Source: Micropterix aruncella
Taxonomy: Eukaryota; Arthropoda; Insecta; Lepidoptera; Micropterigidae
DNA: 64,000 bases
Reading direction: 5' to 3'
Assembly (NCBI GenBank): GCA_944548615.1
Contig: OX155962.1
Span: forward strand, 2,693,298-2,757,297
Part shown: piece after piece, positions 49,059 through 59,790 of the stretch
How positions within the stretch are numbered: position 1 is the first letter of the stretch
How the letters are laid out: every line of letters starts with the position of its first letter
Position numbers and translations under genes: made by a program
Notes under the pieces: generated by a model
Told to the model about the DNA's origin: nothing
Databases searched by the model: none
What the model saw: only the letters and a program-made list of their open reading frames with translations

Positions 49059-49860
49059 AATAGATTTAGGTGTGACTTTTGATTCTAAGCTGCTTTTTAA
49101 TGAACATATTGACAACATTGTCAAGAGAGCGTCCAAAGCACTAGGTTTTGTAATTAGAATGTCAGCTGAATTTGAAAAAGTTAAAACCTTCAAAATACTA
49201 TACTGTGCATTTGTTCGAAGTCATCTCGAATATGCGTCTCAGGTTTGGAACCCATCTTACGATACCTATATAACTCGCATAGAGGGCATTCAAAAACGGT
49301 TCCTCAGGTACTTGCAATTCAGAATTAAATCATACATTCCTAGCTATTCAACGCGTTGTAAGAAATTCCATATTCTCCCACTATCCAAAAGAAGGAGCAT
49401 AGCGGACCTGTCTTATCTTCTAAACATTGCAAATGGAAAGGTTGACTGTCCCGAGTTGCTTGGACGTTTGGGCTTGCGTACCCCTGGTGCGCGTCTCAGG
49501 CATCCCAACCTGCTTTACGTGCCCACTGCAAAAACGAATTATAAGAATAATTCTTATGTCATACGAGCGAGTAGATGTTTTAATGTATTGGCACGAGAAG
49601 TTGATATTGACCTATTCAACACCTCTTCTCGAAATTTGAAACTTATACTTAACAATATGTTCTTTTCTTCTTAGAAATATTAGCGTCTATCTAGTTATAG
49701 TTGTTTCTTTATTCACTTGTATCTTTTTATTATGTGTGAAAACTTTTAATTGGCCTTCAGCACATATCTCTCAATGTGTACCTATATATGTTTAACTAGC
49801 TGTAAGTTTTTCCTAAGAAATGAAAAAAAAAAAAATTAAATAAAATAAAATATTTTTATT
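49059..49860 (+). mobile_element. 5'-truncated LINE, C-terminal 200 residues of ORF2 intact
   Basis: The frame opens inside the RT thumb (DLGVTFDSKLLFNEHID) and passes RSHLEYASQVWNPSY, EGIQKRFLRYL and KRRSIADL. It ends NLKLILNNMFFSS at 49674, with no break in 200 codons. These are the classic post-RT motifs of Jockey/BS-type LINEs. A 3' untranslated region of about 150 bp ends in an A-rich tail (A11 at 49827-49837). The intact remnant suggests a fairly recent insertion. The catalytic YADD part is missing, so it is dead. Confidence 0.88.
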
Positions 49861-51413
49861 TATTTACACTACAAAGTCAACTAAGAGGTGGGTATTAGTG
49901 TTTTAAAACTACAAGTGTAAGTAATTGTCTGTTTTACTTTATTTAGGTTCATCATCATTAGGACAGTACATCATCATTGATATCATAGACAAATAATAAT
50001 TATTAAACTGTACTCTAGCGATCACCTTATAAGAGGACAGCAATATACCTAGGATATCAATATACCGAGGAGGACAATATACGGTCATTTGATATCACGA
50101 GAAGAAGTTACCACATTAATTACATCTGAGCCACAAATGCCTCCAGAGAAAAGAAAAGGCTTGCATCTCAGTGCTGACCGACAGTTTCACTGTTCTTCTC
50201 AAAGTATTTTTTTTTAATTTATGCTATTCTAATAATTTTTTGTTTATAAATTTCCTAATGCTGGTAATCAATTTCTTGGAGGAAACAAAGCTGAAGAAAC
50301 GATTCTCTGGGCGACGGCTTTTCCTGGACCAATTTAGATATGCTCACTCAAAAATCTGTCTGTCGGTAATAAATATAATTTTGTTTCATTTTGAATTGGT
50401 ACTTAAACGTCTCCTGGATTGGTAAGACGTCTCCTGGAGTAAACTTTCGATGATAGTTTGGCGGGGGAGAAAATTGCTGCGTGGTGTTTTTAAGTAGCTT
50501 CCTATTTAGTGATCCACCGGATGCCGATAGGTTAATTAGCTTATTAGTAAACTTGATAGATTCCATAAAACATTAAGATGAATATGGGACTTCCCTTAAA
50601 ATGGTTGGGGTTTCTTCTTCCGCCGCAGCGAATATAAGAAGCAGTAGAAAATAGTCATATTCCCGAGATAACCTCAAAATTGATCTAGGAGAAAGCTAAC
50701 TTGGCACATTGGGCCTGATAAAAAAAAGCCTAGCCGTTCTGTTTTATTTATGCGACTAATCCTTACATTTTACATCCCTTCATGACAATTATAGCAATTT
50801 GCAAGCAAGGAACATAGTACCTACCTATTTTGTACAACAACCAACATTGTGTTTAAGAAGGGGCTGAAAATTTAATGACGATCGGTAAGCTATCATTGAT
50901 CGTTGTCCATGTTCTTTTATTTTATTCAAAACTATTTGTAGTAAGACGTCTTTTTGTTTCAATAAACAATATTTTTATCGTTGTTATTATTAATGTATAT
51001 TAATCTTATCAACCACATTCTTGAATTCGATACGAAATCTGAAACCAGTAAGATGTTGTGTTTCTTAAAAATCGTTTTTATATGATCCATTGTACCTACA
51101 CAAAAATAAATAAACTCCTTCACGTGAGTTCTGCTCGAACATATGGTTGACTGATATTATGTCCTTTGTATATATGTATTTATGAACGGAAGCCCGATCA
51201 CAATGGAACTTTTTTATCCTATAACATTATCGCTGATTGTTATTATAACCTCAAATCGGTGAAATAATTTTGACAGTTGACATTTATAAAATTGACGGAA
51301 TTGCCATAATTCCAATCGTTCTGACAAAGCGTTGCAACAAAATCTGCATTGTGAAAACATCGCTTTATCAACAATAGCATGGTGGCAACACCAAATCGAC
51401 GTTTGACAGTTTT
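49861..51413. other. AT-rich stretch
   Basis: No gene is supported. CGTCTCCTGGA occurs twice close together (50408 and 50429). Frames at 50171 and 50348 on opposite strands lack motifs. Confidence 0.4.
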
Positions 51414-51590
51414 ATGTTGCGGCAAATCTGGATGCGGCTGTTTGGGATTGTAAACTGCGGCAAATCTGGAGCGGCGTAGTGGGAAGCGGCAAATTGGGAT
51501 GCGGCAAAACTGGAAGGTTCATTTTGCGGCGAATCTGGATGCGGCGAAACTGGAAGCGGCAAAATGGGATGCGGCAAATCTGTAGGGACC
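51414..51590. repeat. GCGGCAAA minisatellite
   Basis: A degenerate unit of about 12-16 bp, GCGGCAAATCTGGAT or GCGGCAAAATGGGAT, recurs around eleven times. Spacing is irregular, with one longer interruption (TTCATTTTGCGGCG). Overlapping minus-strand frames rich in Pro/Ser/Ala come from the repeat. Confidence 0.85.
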
Positions 51591-51822
51591 CGCCAAAATA
51601 ACTGCCATCTCGTGTTTTTATTAAAACGCTATCTGTTGGTTTAATCACGAACCACGCGCAACCCGTGTATCGGTCGGTAAAGCAAAGAACTATTTCATAT
51701 TTTCAACATAGCCTAAATGAGAATTGAGGTAGAGACAGACTGAGCCCATATAAGCAATGTATAGAACGCATAATGACATCTCAACCCTTGAATTTGTATG
51801 AAAACAGATAACTTAGAAATAG

Positions 51823-52530
51823 TGGCGCAACTGCGCCGGTTCAGCCGGTGCGGCGCAACGGGGCCCACGGTAGTTCGGAGGCCCAAAATGAAACTTGTCT
51901 ACGATCGACGTTTCATTCCATTCTTCTAGGAAGCTATGGAAGCCTTAAAAATGGATGTCTCAGAACATTTTGCAGAGCGCAAATCAAGACGAAAACCATT
52001 CTAGAAATGTATTTGTTCGTATTTTTATAATACTTTAAATAGTTAATTTAAATATATAGGTATGTAGTATATGAAAAATTTATACATTTGTAATAATATT
52101 AAGTGGGTATTTTTTAATACCCCCAGTTTCGTACTTGGTAGTTGTACTCAAAATAAAGTAATGGAGACTGCTTTTTTTTTATTTCTCACCGACATTCAAA
52201 GATAGACATATAATTCAGTATTTGAATTTCACAATAAATCGTCGTATTAATATAGGAACAAATGTTTCGATCATTCTCCTGCAACAATGTTTCCATCTGA
52301 TCCCGCGTGTCCCGCTGAAGTTCTTGGGAACTTGATCAGCAGCATGTTCGAGGCATCGGCCTCAAATGAATATGCCGATTTATAATGTAGCTACAATATA
52401 AATGTATAATAAATATAGGTAGTTATACAGTAATTACATCCTATATGCCATAATAAATGTAAGTAAGTAAGGGGAGGGGCATTTTATTCAATTTTGCACA
52501 AGGCCCATTTTTTGATTTACGCCATTTGCA
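51823..52530 (+). mobile_element. hAT-like element N, copy 1 (diverged)
   Basis: It starts AGTGGCGCAACTGCGCCGG, close to the CAGTGGCGTAACTA type of hAT end, and is homologous in opposite orientation to 62517-63465. Shared blocks are TTTTGCAGAGCGCAAATCAAGA at 51970, GGGACATGCGGGA-like sequence at 52303 (inverted) and TAATTACATCCTATA at 52432. The right terminus is not clear. No transposase is seen. Confidence 0.6.
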
Positions 52531-53277
52531 AAGGGGCCATTTTTGACTTAGAACCATACATCATATGCAATTCCAGATAGGCCTGGGAAGGTGAAGGGGG
52601 GACAGTACGCTGTCCCACGCGTGTGTCCCCCCTCCAGGACGCAGGACCAGTGTGTTTCTATGACACGTTCGCAACGCGTTGGACACACATAAAACGCCGG
52701 TGCATGCACATAGAAAAGAACCGGTGCTTACGCTTTCATTCGTTTGTTTGCGTTTTTAAAATGGGAGATAAACATCTTGAACAGAAGATTCTTTTTATAT
52801 GGTCACATTCAATAATATTATGAATCTCCTCAAACTGTACCCTAGACATGCTGTTCTGTAGACATCAAACTGTAGGTACCTACTTTGTTGAATAAACTTT
52901 TTTCACCATATCTAACTTGTGCATTAATGTAGGTATGGTAATCTCCAATCTTCTCTTTTTGTCTTTTTATCTCAAGAGTCCAATATCTTATTTTCTAAAT
53001 TTTTATTTTGTTTTTATGGTGTGGACATATTTATTTAAAAATCGTTCTCAAACTCACTCTTAGAATCAGATTTCATATTGTACACCGATTGTACATAGTA
53101 TAAAAACACCTTATAAAATCTCTAAAATCAGTACGAGCATATAAGCAACTTTTGATAAGTTTTTTTTGAAAAAAAACAAATAAACGAATTTTTGTTTTTT
53201 TTTATTTGTTTTATTTGTCAAATTTGTAAATTGTATCTATTAGGAAAAAGTTTGGAAGCTTTGAGAGCGCCGCGCCT
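52531..53277. other. Unassigned stretch upstream of the host gene
   Basis: GACAGTACGCTGTCCCACGCGTGTGTCCCCCC at 52600-52631 is GC-rich; the remainder is AT-rich with T and A runs. No gene is recognised. Confidence 0.4.
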
Positions 53278-53336
53278 CTAGCGGTAGGTAAAATATCGCT
53301 AATAAACAATATTAGCGATATTTTACCTACCGCTAG
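53278..53336. repeat. Perfect 26-bp inverted repeat (hairpin) upstream of the host gene
   Basis: CTAGCGGTAGGTAAAATATC... (53278-53303) is the exact reverse complement of 53311-53336, with loop AAACAAT. GCGCC/GGCGC words extend the symmetry loosely outward. It lies about 385 bp before the C19orf12-like start codon. It could be a tiny MITE, a cruciform or a small-RNA hairpin. Confidence 0.85.
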
Positions 53337-53720
53337 ATGGCGCATTGTGCGTAACGCTTTTAATACCATTTTTCAAAAATATAAAACTTCCAAACAAAAG
53401 AGAAGTTTAAAATAAACAATTATCGATATTAGTGGGCAGGCAGATTTGGCATTTTGACGTTCGAAACCACTCGGCACTCGCTCAGTCTGTCATTACCTTT
53501 ATTACCCTTATTGACGAACGTCGTTGACAGCGCAGTGCTCGATACCACTCTCGAAACTAGTTTTGGGCAAAAATAACTATTTTACGTGTATAAATTCTAT
53601 TGGTTGGTTGTTTTCGTAGTATGATAAGTTTTTAATCGGTACATGCGATTGCTATAAATATTGTGTTAATTGTACAATATTTGGTTTTTGATTCGCTCGC
53701 CCAGTGCTTGTTTTTACAAA

Positions 53721-53922
53721 ATGCCTATCGATACAATCGCCCTAATAAACGTAGCGTCCGAACTAACTGAGAGGAATGATGTTCAAATCGCCATAAAGGA
53801 ATCAATGAAGGGAGGATTGACTGCGGGGTGCTGTGCATTCGTCGGTGGTGTCCTCGGAGGCCCTGCCGGGATAGCCATTGGAGGAATTTTGGGATCCTTT
53901 GTCGCTGCTGGCGTCGCTAATG
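53721..53922 (+). CDS. C19orf12-like: C19orf12-like protein, exon 1 (residues 1-67)
   Basis: ATG 53721 (context CAAAATGCC) opens MPIDTIALINVASELTERND, then a Gly-rich hydrophobic stretch, residues 31-68 (GGLTAGCCAFVGGVLGGPAG ...). That stretch is the membrane hairpin of the C19orf12 family, which in other animals sits in ER and mitochondrial membranes and affects lipid and mitochondrial homeostasis. The exon ends at 53922 in phase 1 with donor AATG|GTTTGA; reading on past it loses the homology. Joined to exon 2 the protein is 142 residues, close to the usual 140-150. An arthropod-type initiator TCAGT at 53482 may mark transcription start (inference). This is the only host gene recognised in the window. 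Confidence 0.88.
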
Positions 53923-54160
53923 GTTTGACACATTTTTATTTAACGACCTATGGACGCTCTACTTGCTGGCTGATGCTTTGGCCACTGCTTGTGTCGCTCG
54001 CTCTCCCATATATTTTTCATACGTCGCAGCGGTGCCGAGTCGCTTTCATCTTAGCGATGCGGCCAAGCATTGTTCAATGTGTAGAGCGGGCACTAAATAT
54101 ACAGGGGATGCTCCCATAACTCGGTGCGGATACCCATTACTCATATTGCAATAGCTGGCT

Positions 54161-55016
54161 GTGGGAGCTAATGGGCCCTGTTGCAGTTTGGCCACTAAGA
54201 TCGATTTGTATAGGATCGGTCAAACGCACGGGTCAACATTCATCCTGCGGCCTCCGCGCAGAAGTACAACCCAGGGTAGGACGCTGGCCTGCGGGCCAGT
54301 CTCCCCTAGGAGTCAATCTTCAGGTGCTCCTGGACAGTTTGTGCACTGTGCGGCGTCAGTCAATCGTTTGTGCATTCCGACTAACAGGCGGGGGAGTCTG
54401 GAAACAGTAATGTTTACAATAGAGCGGGGATAGTTGTTAACCTTAAGGCATCTGCTTTTGAAACGACCATTCGGTCAACCGATCCCGGGTGAGCAGCCGG
54501 GCAAAGGATTTCATGGTCTGCGATAGATTCGGTAGACACCGTATCACCACTACGTAAGGGAGTCAGGAGGCAGGAGGTATCCTGAAGGTTAATTCCAGAC
54601 GAAGATATCCTTCCAAACTGGTAGTCAGAGGGCGCAAGGCTGCCCCCTGGTTACCTTTCCCGGTGCCTCGCCGTAAGGCATTGGCCTCTGACGGGCAGGT
54701 GGCATAACTAGACAGTGGACTATTTTTGTCCCAGGTCTTCTGCGCTCACCTCACGGGAGACAGAACTATCTAATATTATAAATAGGATAGAAAACGAATT
54801 TACCGCGTGAAATTTGTAGCACCCGACGTTTCGGTGACGTTGCAGCCACCGTTGTCTAGGGTAGACTGAACTGACTAACGTCGGGTGCTACAAATTTCAC
54901 GCGGTTAATTCGTTTTCTATCCTATTTATAATGTCAAACAACCGCGATAGTCTTCTATCTAATATTGTTAAAACTCCCTTAGATGACGGGTTTGCCTGTT
55001 GTAGTTGATAGCTCTA
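54161..55016 (+). mobile_element. Repeat family R copy interrupted by the short palindromic element
   Basis: The head GGGAGCTAATGGGCCCTGTTGCAG starts at about 54161, CGCCGTAAGGC is at 54669, and CTTCTGCGCTCACCTCACGG at 54737. After the insertion the tail GATGACGGGTTTGCCTGTTG ends at CTAG (55013-55016), followed by T. Confidence 0.8.
54778..54954. mobile_element. Short palindromic element with 12-bp target duplication
   Basis: CTATCTAATATT flanks both sides (54766-54777 and 54955-54966). Arms ATAAATAGGATAGAAAACG and its inverse surround a short centre (CTGAACTGACTAACG), and the tail ATGTCAAACAACCGCGATAG is the same as in the 41300 copy. It is 177 bp; compared with the long copy the centre is deleted asymmetrically. 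Confidence 0.88.
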
Positions 55017-55300
55017 GTTGTTGTCGGTCAGTCGGAAAACTAATGGTTCCATGGAGCTTGGGCCATATGACCTGCTCAATACCTTGGGTTGGCTCAACTC
55101 ACAGTTCAAACCCCATCGAGAGCCCTCCTCGAAGAGGGTTGAACCTTGAAAGGACTCTGTTTCTCCTGTTACGGCTGTGTCGTGGACAGGTGGGATCGAA
55201 TCTTCTGGGGGGGGACCTCGGGCGCTACTGGGCGATTTGCGCATTGTGCGGCGTTAGCCAATCTTTCCTAAGTAGCGGGGGTGGATGTTGACCGATTTGT
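55017..55300 (+). mobile_element. Repeat family R, head-half copy
   Basis: It starts right after the CTAG of the previous copy and carries GGCTCAACTCACAGTTCA at 55091, GCGGCGTTAGCCAATC at 55248 and CTAAGTAGCGGGGGTGGATGTTGACC at 55268-55293. The tail half is missing. Head-to-tail adjacency of two R copies is notable. Confidence 0.65.
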
Positions 55301-55597
55301 GGCCGACAAAAAGCTAAAAAACTCCAAAACAATTTAAAATTGCTGAACATACATAGGGGTTATTTCAATAGGAAACGAGGTCCTCTATCACCACGCCCTA
55401 TTTGATCGTTTACTTTTGGAACAACCTGTATACATAGCTCACATCTGACAGTCTGCACATTTAGGAGTTCGCTATAGAGACAGTGCGGCTGCTAAATGTA
55501 ATCATTGGACTTTAACTGTTTGCTATTTTATTTTTTGTCATTGAAAAATAAGAGCTCTTGGAAGAATGCTTTGTTATTGTATATAATTTGGATTAAA
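55301..55597. other. Unassigned intronic stretch
   Basis: Nothing recognised. Confidence 0.4.
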
Positions 55598-55601
55598 TTA
55601 A

Positions 55602-55906
55602 CCCGTTGAGTATGAGTCAACCAAATCTGGTCGCGAAACAATTATCCGTTGAGTACGAGTCGACCAAATCTGGTCGCGCGTTTTTTTCACTTCTTTGACG
55701 ATCTCATATTTATTCATAATTATCTAATTGTTTTACAAAATGATATTTCAATATTCTATATTCGAAATTTCAATGCAATCATTGTGCAGTTGTTCTTTTT
55801 ATGATTGGTGTAGTAGTTTCGTAGTTATAGTACTTTAAGTCGATGTTGCCGAAAATCCTGCCAAAGAGACAGATGCATCCATGAAAATACCCATTTACTC
55901 CAAGGG
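55602..55906 (+). mobile_element. piggyBac-type MITE, copy 1 (TTAA target)
   Basis: It is flanked by TTAA (55598-55601 and 55907-55910) and 305 bp long. Its left end has two repeats of a unit like CCGTTGAGTA(T/C)GAGTC-ACCAAATCTGGTCGCG; the right end is CCATTTACTCCAAGGG. No coding. Confidence 0.88.
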
Positions 55907-55910
55907 TTAA

Positions 55911-56621
55911 CAGGAAAAAATAATTTTATAAAATGTTTATTTTTGTCCATATTTGCGTGCTGCTAATTACATATTATCAATCAACGACAGACACAGGCTT
56001 TTTTGAAGCCAAATTTTATTCTGTATTATTTCCATCAGATAAGCCTCTTTTACTGCTAATATCTCACCAATGCCATTGTGTGTCTAAATTAGGACAAGTA
56101 ATTGTTTCATACAGTTTACTATCGAAAGAATACTTTCTCGAAGTAAGTAATAGCCCTCTTGTATACGTTTAGAGCGTTAGGTGAGAATTTTTCCTTGGAT
56201 TCATGATCAAAATACTCCTTTTTTAGCGATAAATACAGTCATGCCAAAAAATGTGTTTAATTCTTTTTATTATAGATTCTCAAAATGTTGCCAAGGTCCC
56301 ATAAATGTCATGTGACGACATCATTGTCTTTTTCTGAAAGATCAGAATAATATTTAGAGTTCAGGAACACAAATTTGGATTAAACATTAGAATGTGTATT
56401 ACTGTCCCTGTGCTCTTTTGCATAAACCAAAAACGGGACAACAGTGGGTCCGTTTTTTAACATTTTTTAAAACGGACACGGACCTTGAAAATCAGATAGT
56501 TTGGTCTAAAACCGGACATCTAGCAACCACTCCTTGTCTGCATTAGTAGTCACACACTGATTCCAACCGTCCCCTCTAATCTCGAGGTCGAAATTTGGCA
56601 CAACATACTTGGATACCTACC
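55911..56621. other. AT-rich intronic stretch
   Basis: A 79-codon frame at 55933 has no recognised motif; it begins hydrophobic and is probably chance. No other feature is seen. Confidence 0.4.
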
Positions 56622-57593
56622 TTAACACGTTGAATGCCAACTAACGAGTAAACTCTTACCAGTTACATATGCAGGGTGCCAACTACGAGTTTACTCGTAG
56701 TCGCTGAGATAAAGGGGTAAGACGCAAGAGGAATAGGTGTAAAGCGAGACAACTCACACTTGGTATACTAAATAAACTTTAATGCCAAACTACTATTTAA
56801 CTGGGGTTATGATTCTAAGCAGTATCAATTCCCTTAAAGTCTCGGCTGCACAACGATCCATTTACTGTCTATCTTGATCCCAAATATCAAGTATCCCAAA
56901 AGACCACGAGTACAAATGAAATAAATACCATGATCTCGCAAATGCCGTCACCCGGAACGGCTTTACTGTTCACCTTCACGCGGTCATAGTATACTAACCG
57001 GTAGCTTTACTCTCGACCTACAGGGCATTGCGGGGAGAGGGTGCGAGGAATGTGGGCAGAGGCATCGTCCCGATGAACGCCTTTGGTTAGCATTACGCGC
57101 ACGTAAAGGCTGTAGACCTTTTCAAACATTTGGATATCTGCATGGGCCGAGTAGCGGAACATCTGGCGGCCATATCCAAGACCTTACTCGGGTTGTATTC
57201 ACTTTGATTTCAATTTTGTTGTAAGAGAAGCTACTGTCTGGTATACTGTGACGCTGTGGAAGTTTGCGCTCGTGGTCTGCCAGCCAAATCTCACCTCTTT
57301 AAAGATCTTGGCCTCCAGGAAAATAATCAACTCCTTCCTAGAAAAATTATCTTCGATTTCCGCATCTGAAATCCTATGGCTTCGAAGGGGGAGTGAATGG
57401 GTGGTAAGGTGAACGCTCACATATGGCAAGATAGTTGTCCTAAACCTATCACAGCCGGTCGTTAATTCGGTGCCCACCGTTCACCCCTTTGAAGTATAAT
57501 AATAATATTATGATGAGCCCGATTCCGGTCGGTGAAATCCATGGCAGCTCCGTTTGTATTTACGTATATCTATTACTTACTATTTATATGGTG

Positions 57594-57847
57594 GCAAACA
57601 TTAGAGGAACGTAGGCAGCGAGGAGACTTAATAGAAAGCTACAAAATGCTTCACGATTATTACAGTGTGTCCAACCTCGAGAGCATGTATACCCTGAACA
57701 CCAATAAGCAACTGCATGGACATTCGTTGAAGATAAATAAGACAATTGCAGCATCAAACCCCAGGAAATATTTTTTGACAAATCGTGTGTTGGATGCTTG
57801 GAATGCGTTGCCAGAGGATGTGATCAGTGCTATCTCTGTCAATAGCT
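57594..57847 (+). pseudogene. LINE ORF2 C-terminal fragment (CR1-like)
   Basis: The frame reads TLEERRQRGDLIESYKMLHD, then NPRKYFLTNRVLDAWNALPEDVISA. RGDLIE-YK and R-FF-NRV-WN-LP are signatures of the last part of CR1/Rex-type ORF2. The MITE at 57852 interrupts it within the FK codons. The apparent N-terminus of the longer ORF (57532-57593) is not LINE-like. Confidence 0.85.
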
Positions 57848-57851
57848 TTAA

Positions 57852-58161
57852 CCCTTGGAGTAAATGGGTATTTTCATGGATGCATCTGTCTCTTTTGCAG
57901 GATTTTCGGCGACATCGACCTTAAAGTACCTACTATAACTACGAAACTACTACACCAATCATAAAAAGAACAACTGCACAATGATTGCATTGAAATTTCG
58001 AATATAGAATATTGAAATATCATTTTGTAAAACAATTAGATAATTATGAATAAATATGAGAACGTCAAAGAAGTGAAAAAAACGCGGAACCAGATCTGGT
58101 CGTATCATACTCAACGGATAATTGTTTCGGAACCAGATTTGGTCGTATCATACTCAAGGGG
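57852..58161 (-). mobile_element. piggyBac-type MITE, copy 2 (TTAA target)
   Basis: Same family as 55602-55906 in opposite orientation: CCCTTGGAGTAAATGGGTATTTTC at its left and two ATCTGGTCG units at its right, with TTAA at 57848-57851 and 58162-58165. It inserted into the LINE scrap. Confidence 0.88.
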
Positions 58162-58468
58162 TTAAAATAAAACATATTAACATAATAAAACATAATAAAA
58201 TAAAACAAATTAAATTAAAATAAAATTCAAACGGGGCCGTCACGCTGAATCGCTTTTTGGTCGATATCGGCCAATTGGGGCTCTAGGGGCTAAGCTGCTA
58301 GTGTATAATATAATAATATAATATGATATAATAAACAACTTCAGGTAGGGAAAAAAGTTGGCATTAAATGAGTTAACTCCACACCCCTGATTACTGGCAT
58401 GTTTTTCAGCTTTTTGCACATTTGCTCCTCTTTTTCAAACCCTTGTCAAACTGTCGTTTTATTTTCAG

Positions 58469-58695
58469 GAAAATTCAAATCGCTGTCCCACGTAATCGCC
58501 CATGAGCTGACACAGGCGCAACGCGACGCGCTGGCGAACAAAGTGTACCGCGCCGTCGAACACGTCGGTATCGAAGATCTCACTCTGCTTTTGCCGCTCC
58601 TGCTGAAAAACCAGTCGCTTCAGGCTGCAGTCATGAAGGAGATTCTGAACTTTGCGACCAACGATTTAAGACTGGCTTTGGCGAATCGGGCGTGA
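58469..58695 (+). CDS. C19orf12-like: C19orf12-like protein, exon 2 (residues 68-142)
   Basis: Acceptor TTTTATTTTCAG|GAAAATTC gives a phase-1 join (G|GA) and continues GKFKSLSHVIAHELTQAQRD, then ELTQAQ and ILNFATNDLRLA to the TGA at 58693. It corresponds to the soluble helical C-terminal half of C19orf12 (G-FK-x3-x-I-x-EL-x-AQ; ...L-NFV-x-EL). Together with exon 1 it gives an uninterrupted frame of 142 codons. Drosophila has two such genes. No AATAAA is seen in the first 100 bases after the stop. Confidence 0.88.
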
Positions 58696-59604
58696 TCGTA
58701 GAAATTATAAAAAGTTGGCACATTTGAGATGCATGTATAAGATTTATTGTTAAATTCTCTATTATTGATATTTTTATATTTTGTGGCAAAGACGTAGAAC
58801 TCTCTCAGGCTCCGTTACGCTCCGAGTCACGGGGAATAACAATCATTATCAACTTTTTAAAACTTTTGGTATTTCCATTTTTAAAATTTACCAACTGAAA
58901 AATGACATTTTTGCAGGGGTTTAAGTAAGAAGAAAAAATTTTTTTGTCTGTAAACCAAATATATTTGGGTTTCTAATAAAATACATTTTACTTCAGTTAT
59001 ACCTCGGAAAAGTGAAAATGTGGAAAAGTCATTGGCGTTGGTCAGTAGTTCCCATCACAGGTTTCCCTCAACATTAACAAGGGCTATGGAGATACTCCTT
59101 ATCTGGTCCTCTCGGGAAAGACGGATCAAGGTCCATTAGTCTTTCCTCTCCCTTCATTTAAGGACAGACTATGATCTTTCTTTCCGAAATCGATTCATGC
59201 TTCAATTAGTTTGGGAACAAGCCTGAAAATAGCATTAGCGTCTCATTGGCTCGATTGCGTTTCTCATGAACTTAAATCGGAAATTAGTTCGTGTGAACGA
59301 GACAGAGCAGTACGTCCGAGCGGAATGTAAAATAAACGGTTCCGCATCAAAACTACCCACCGAAGATAAAGCAGCTAAATCTAACACTGCATGAAATGTG
59401 TTCAAAGTTATTCAGGCGTCTATAAGTTCGACAGGTAGTTTGTGTGGGAAAATTGAAGATAGTTCATTTCATATTCCGTTCTAACGTATCGCTCTGTCTC
59501 GTTCGGTTGAGGTAAGTTCCTATTTTAGATCACAAAGAAACGTAATCAGGCCCATTGTCACCAAAAATAACATTGATCATTTTTCACTGTAACCCTTCAA
59601 TTTT
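58696..59604. other. Downstream region, 3' UTR and unassigned
   Basis: The proximal part probably holds the 3' untranslated region of the host gene. The fragment 58914-59010 is the repeat shared with 11440-11545. No further gene is seen. Confidence 0.45.
58914..59010 (+). repeat. Dispersed repeat fragment shared with 11440-11545
   Basis: GTAAACCAAATATATTTGGGTTTCTAATAAAATACATTTTACTT parallels the earlier copy. Both are AT-rich and non-coding. Confidence 0.6.
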
Positions 59605-59790
59605 ATAAATAAGACAAAAATGGATTTTACCACGTGAAGTTTGTAGCACCCAACATTTCGGTGATGTTACAAACGCCGTTGTCCAGGGTAGACTGACCCC
59701 TGTTAGTCGTTGTCCACTGTTCTTCTACGGATAGGCGGCATACCGCTGCTGTTACTATGCTGTTTAAAGCGGTGTAAAAATTTCTCACTG
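59605..59790 (+). mobile_element. Old half copy of the palindromic element
   Basis: TATAAATAAGACAAAAATGG ... GTGAAGTTTGTAGCACCCAAC-TTTCGGTGA and GTTGTCCAGGGTAGACTGA match the left arm of 41300-41690 with many changes; the right arm is absent. It shows the family also exists as single-arm copies. Confidence 0.75.

Larger units (their letters stand above)
56626..58372. mobile_element. TTAA-flanked element with nested insertions
   Basis: The left end CACGTTGAATGCCAACT (56626) and the inverted right end CTCATTTAATGCCAACT (58372) share ATGCCAACT, and TTAA stands outside both (56622-56625 and 58373-58376). Near the left end ACGAGTAAACTCTTACC and ACGAGTTTACTCGTAGT form extra inverted repeats. Inside are a LINE scrap and a second TTAA MITE. 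The TIRs are imperfect, so the limits are moderately supported. Confidence 0.6.
53923..58468 (+). other. Intron of the C19orf12-like gene, filled with transposons
   Basis: GT at 53923 and AG at 58467-58468 (TTTTATTTTCAG). The 4.5 kb contains two R segments, the short palindromic element, two TTAA MITEs, a larger TTAA element and a LINE scrap. No other gene is seen within it. Non-repeat parts are 53923-54160, 55300-55600 and 55911-56620. Confidence 0.8.

Noticed and set aside
53670..54119. 149-residue single-exon reading of the C19orf12-like start
   Set aside because: Homology stops exactly at the GT donor (53923) and resumes in exon 2; the residues after it are intronic and family R.
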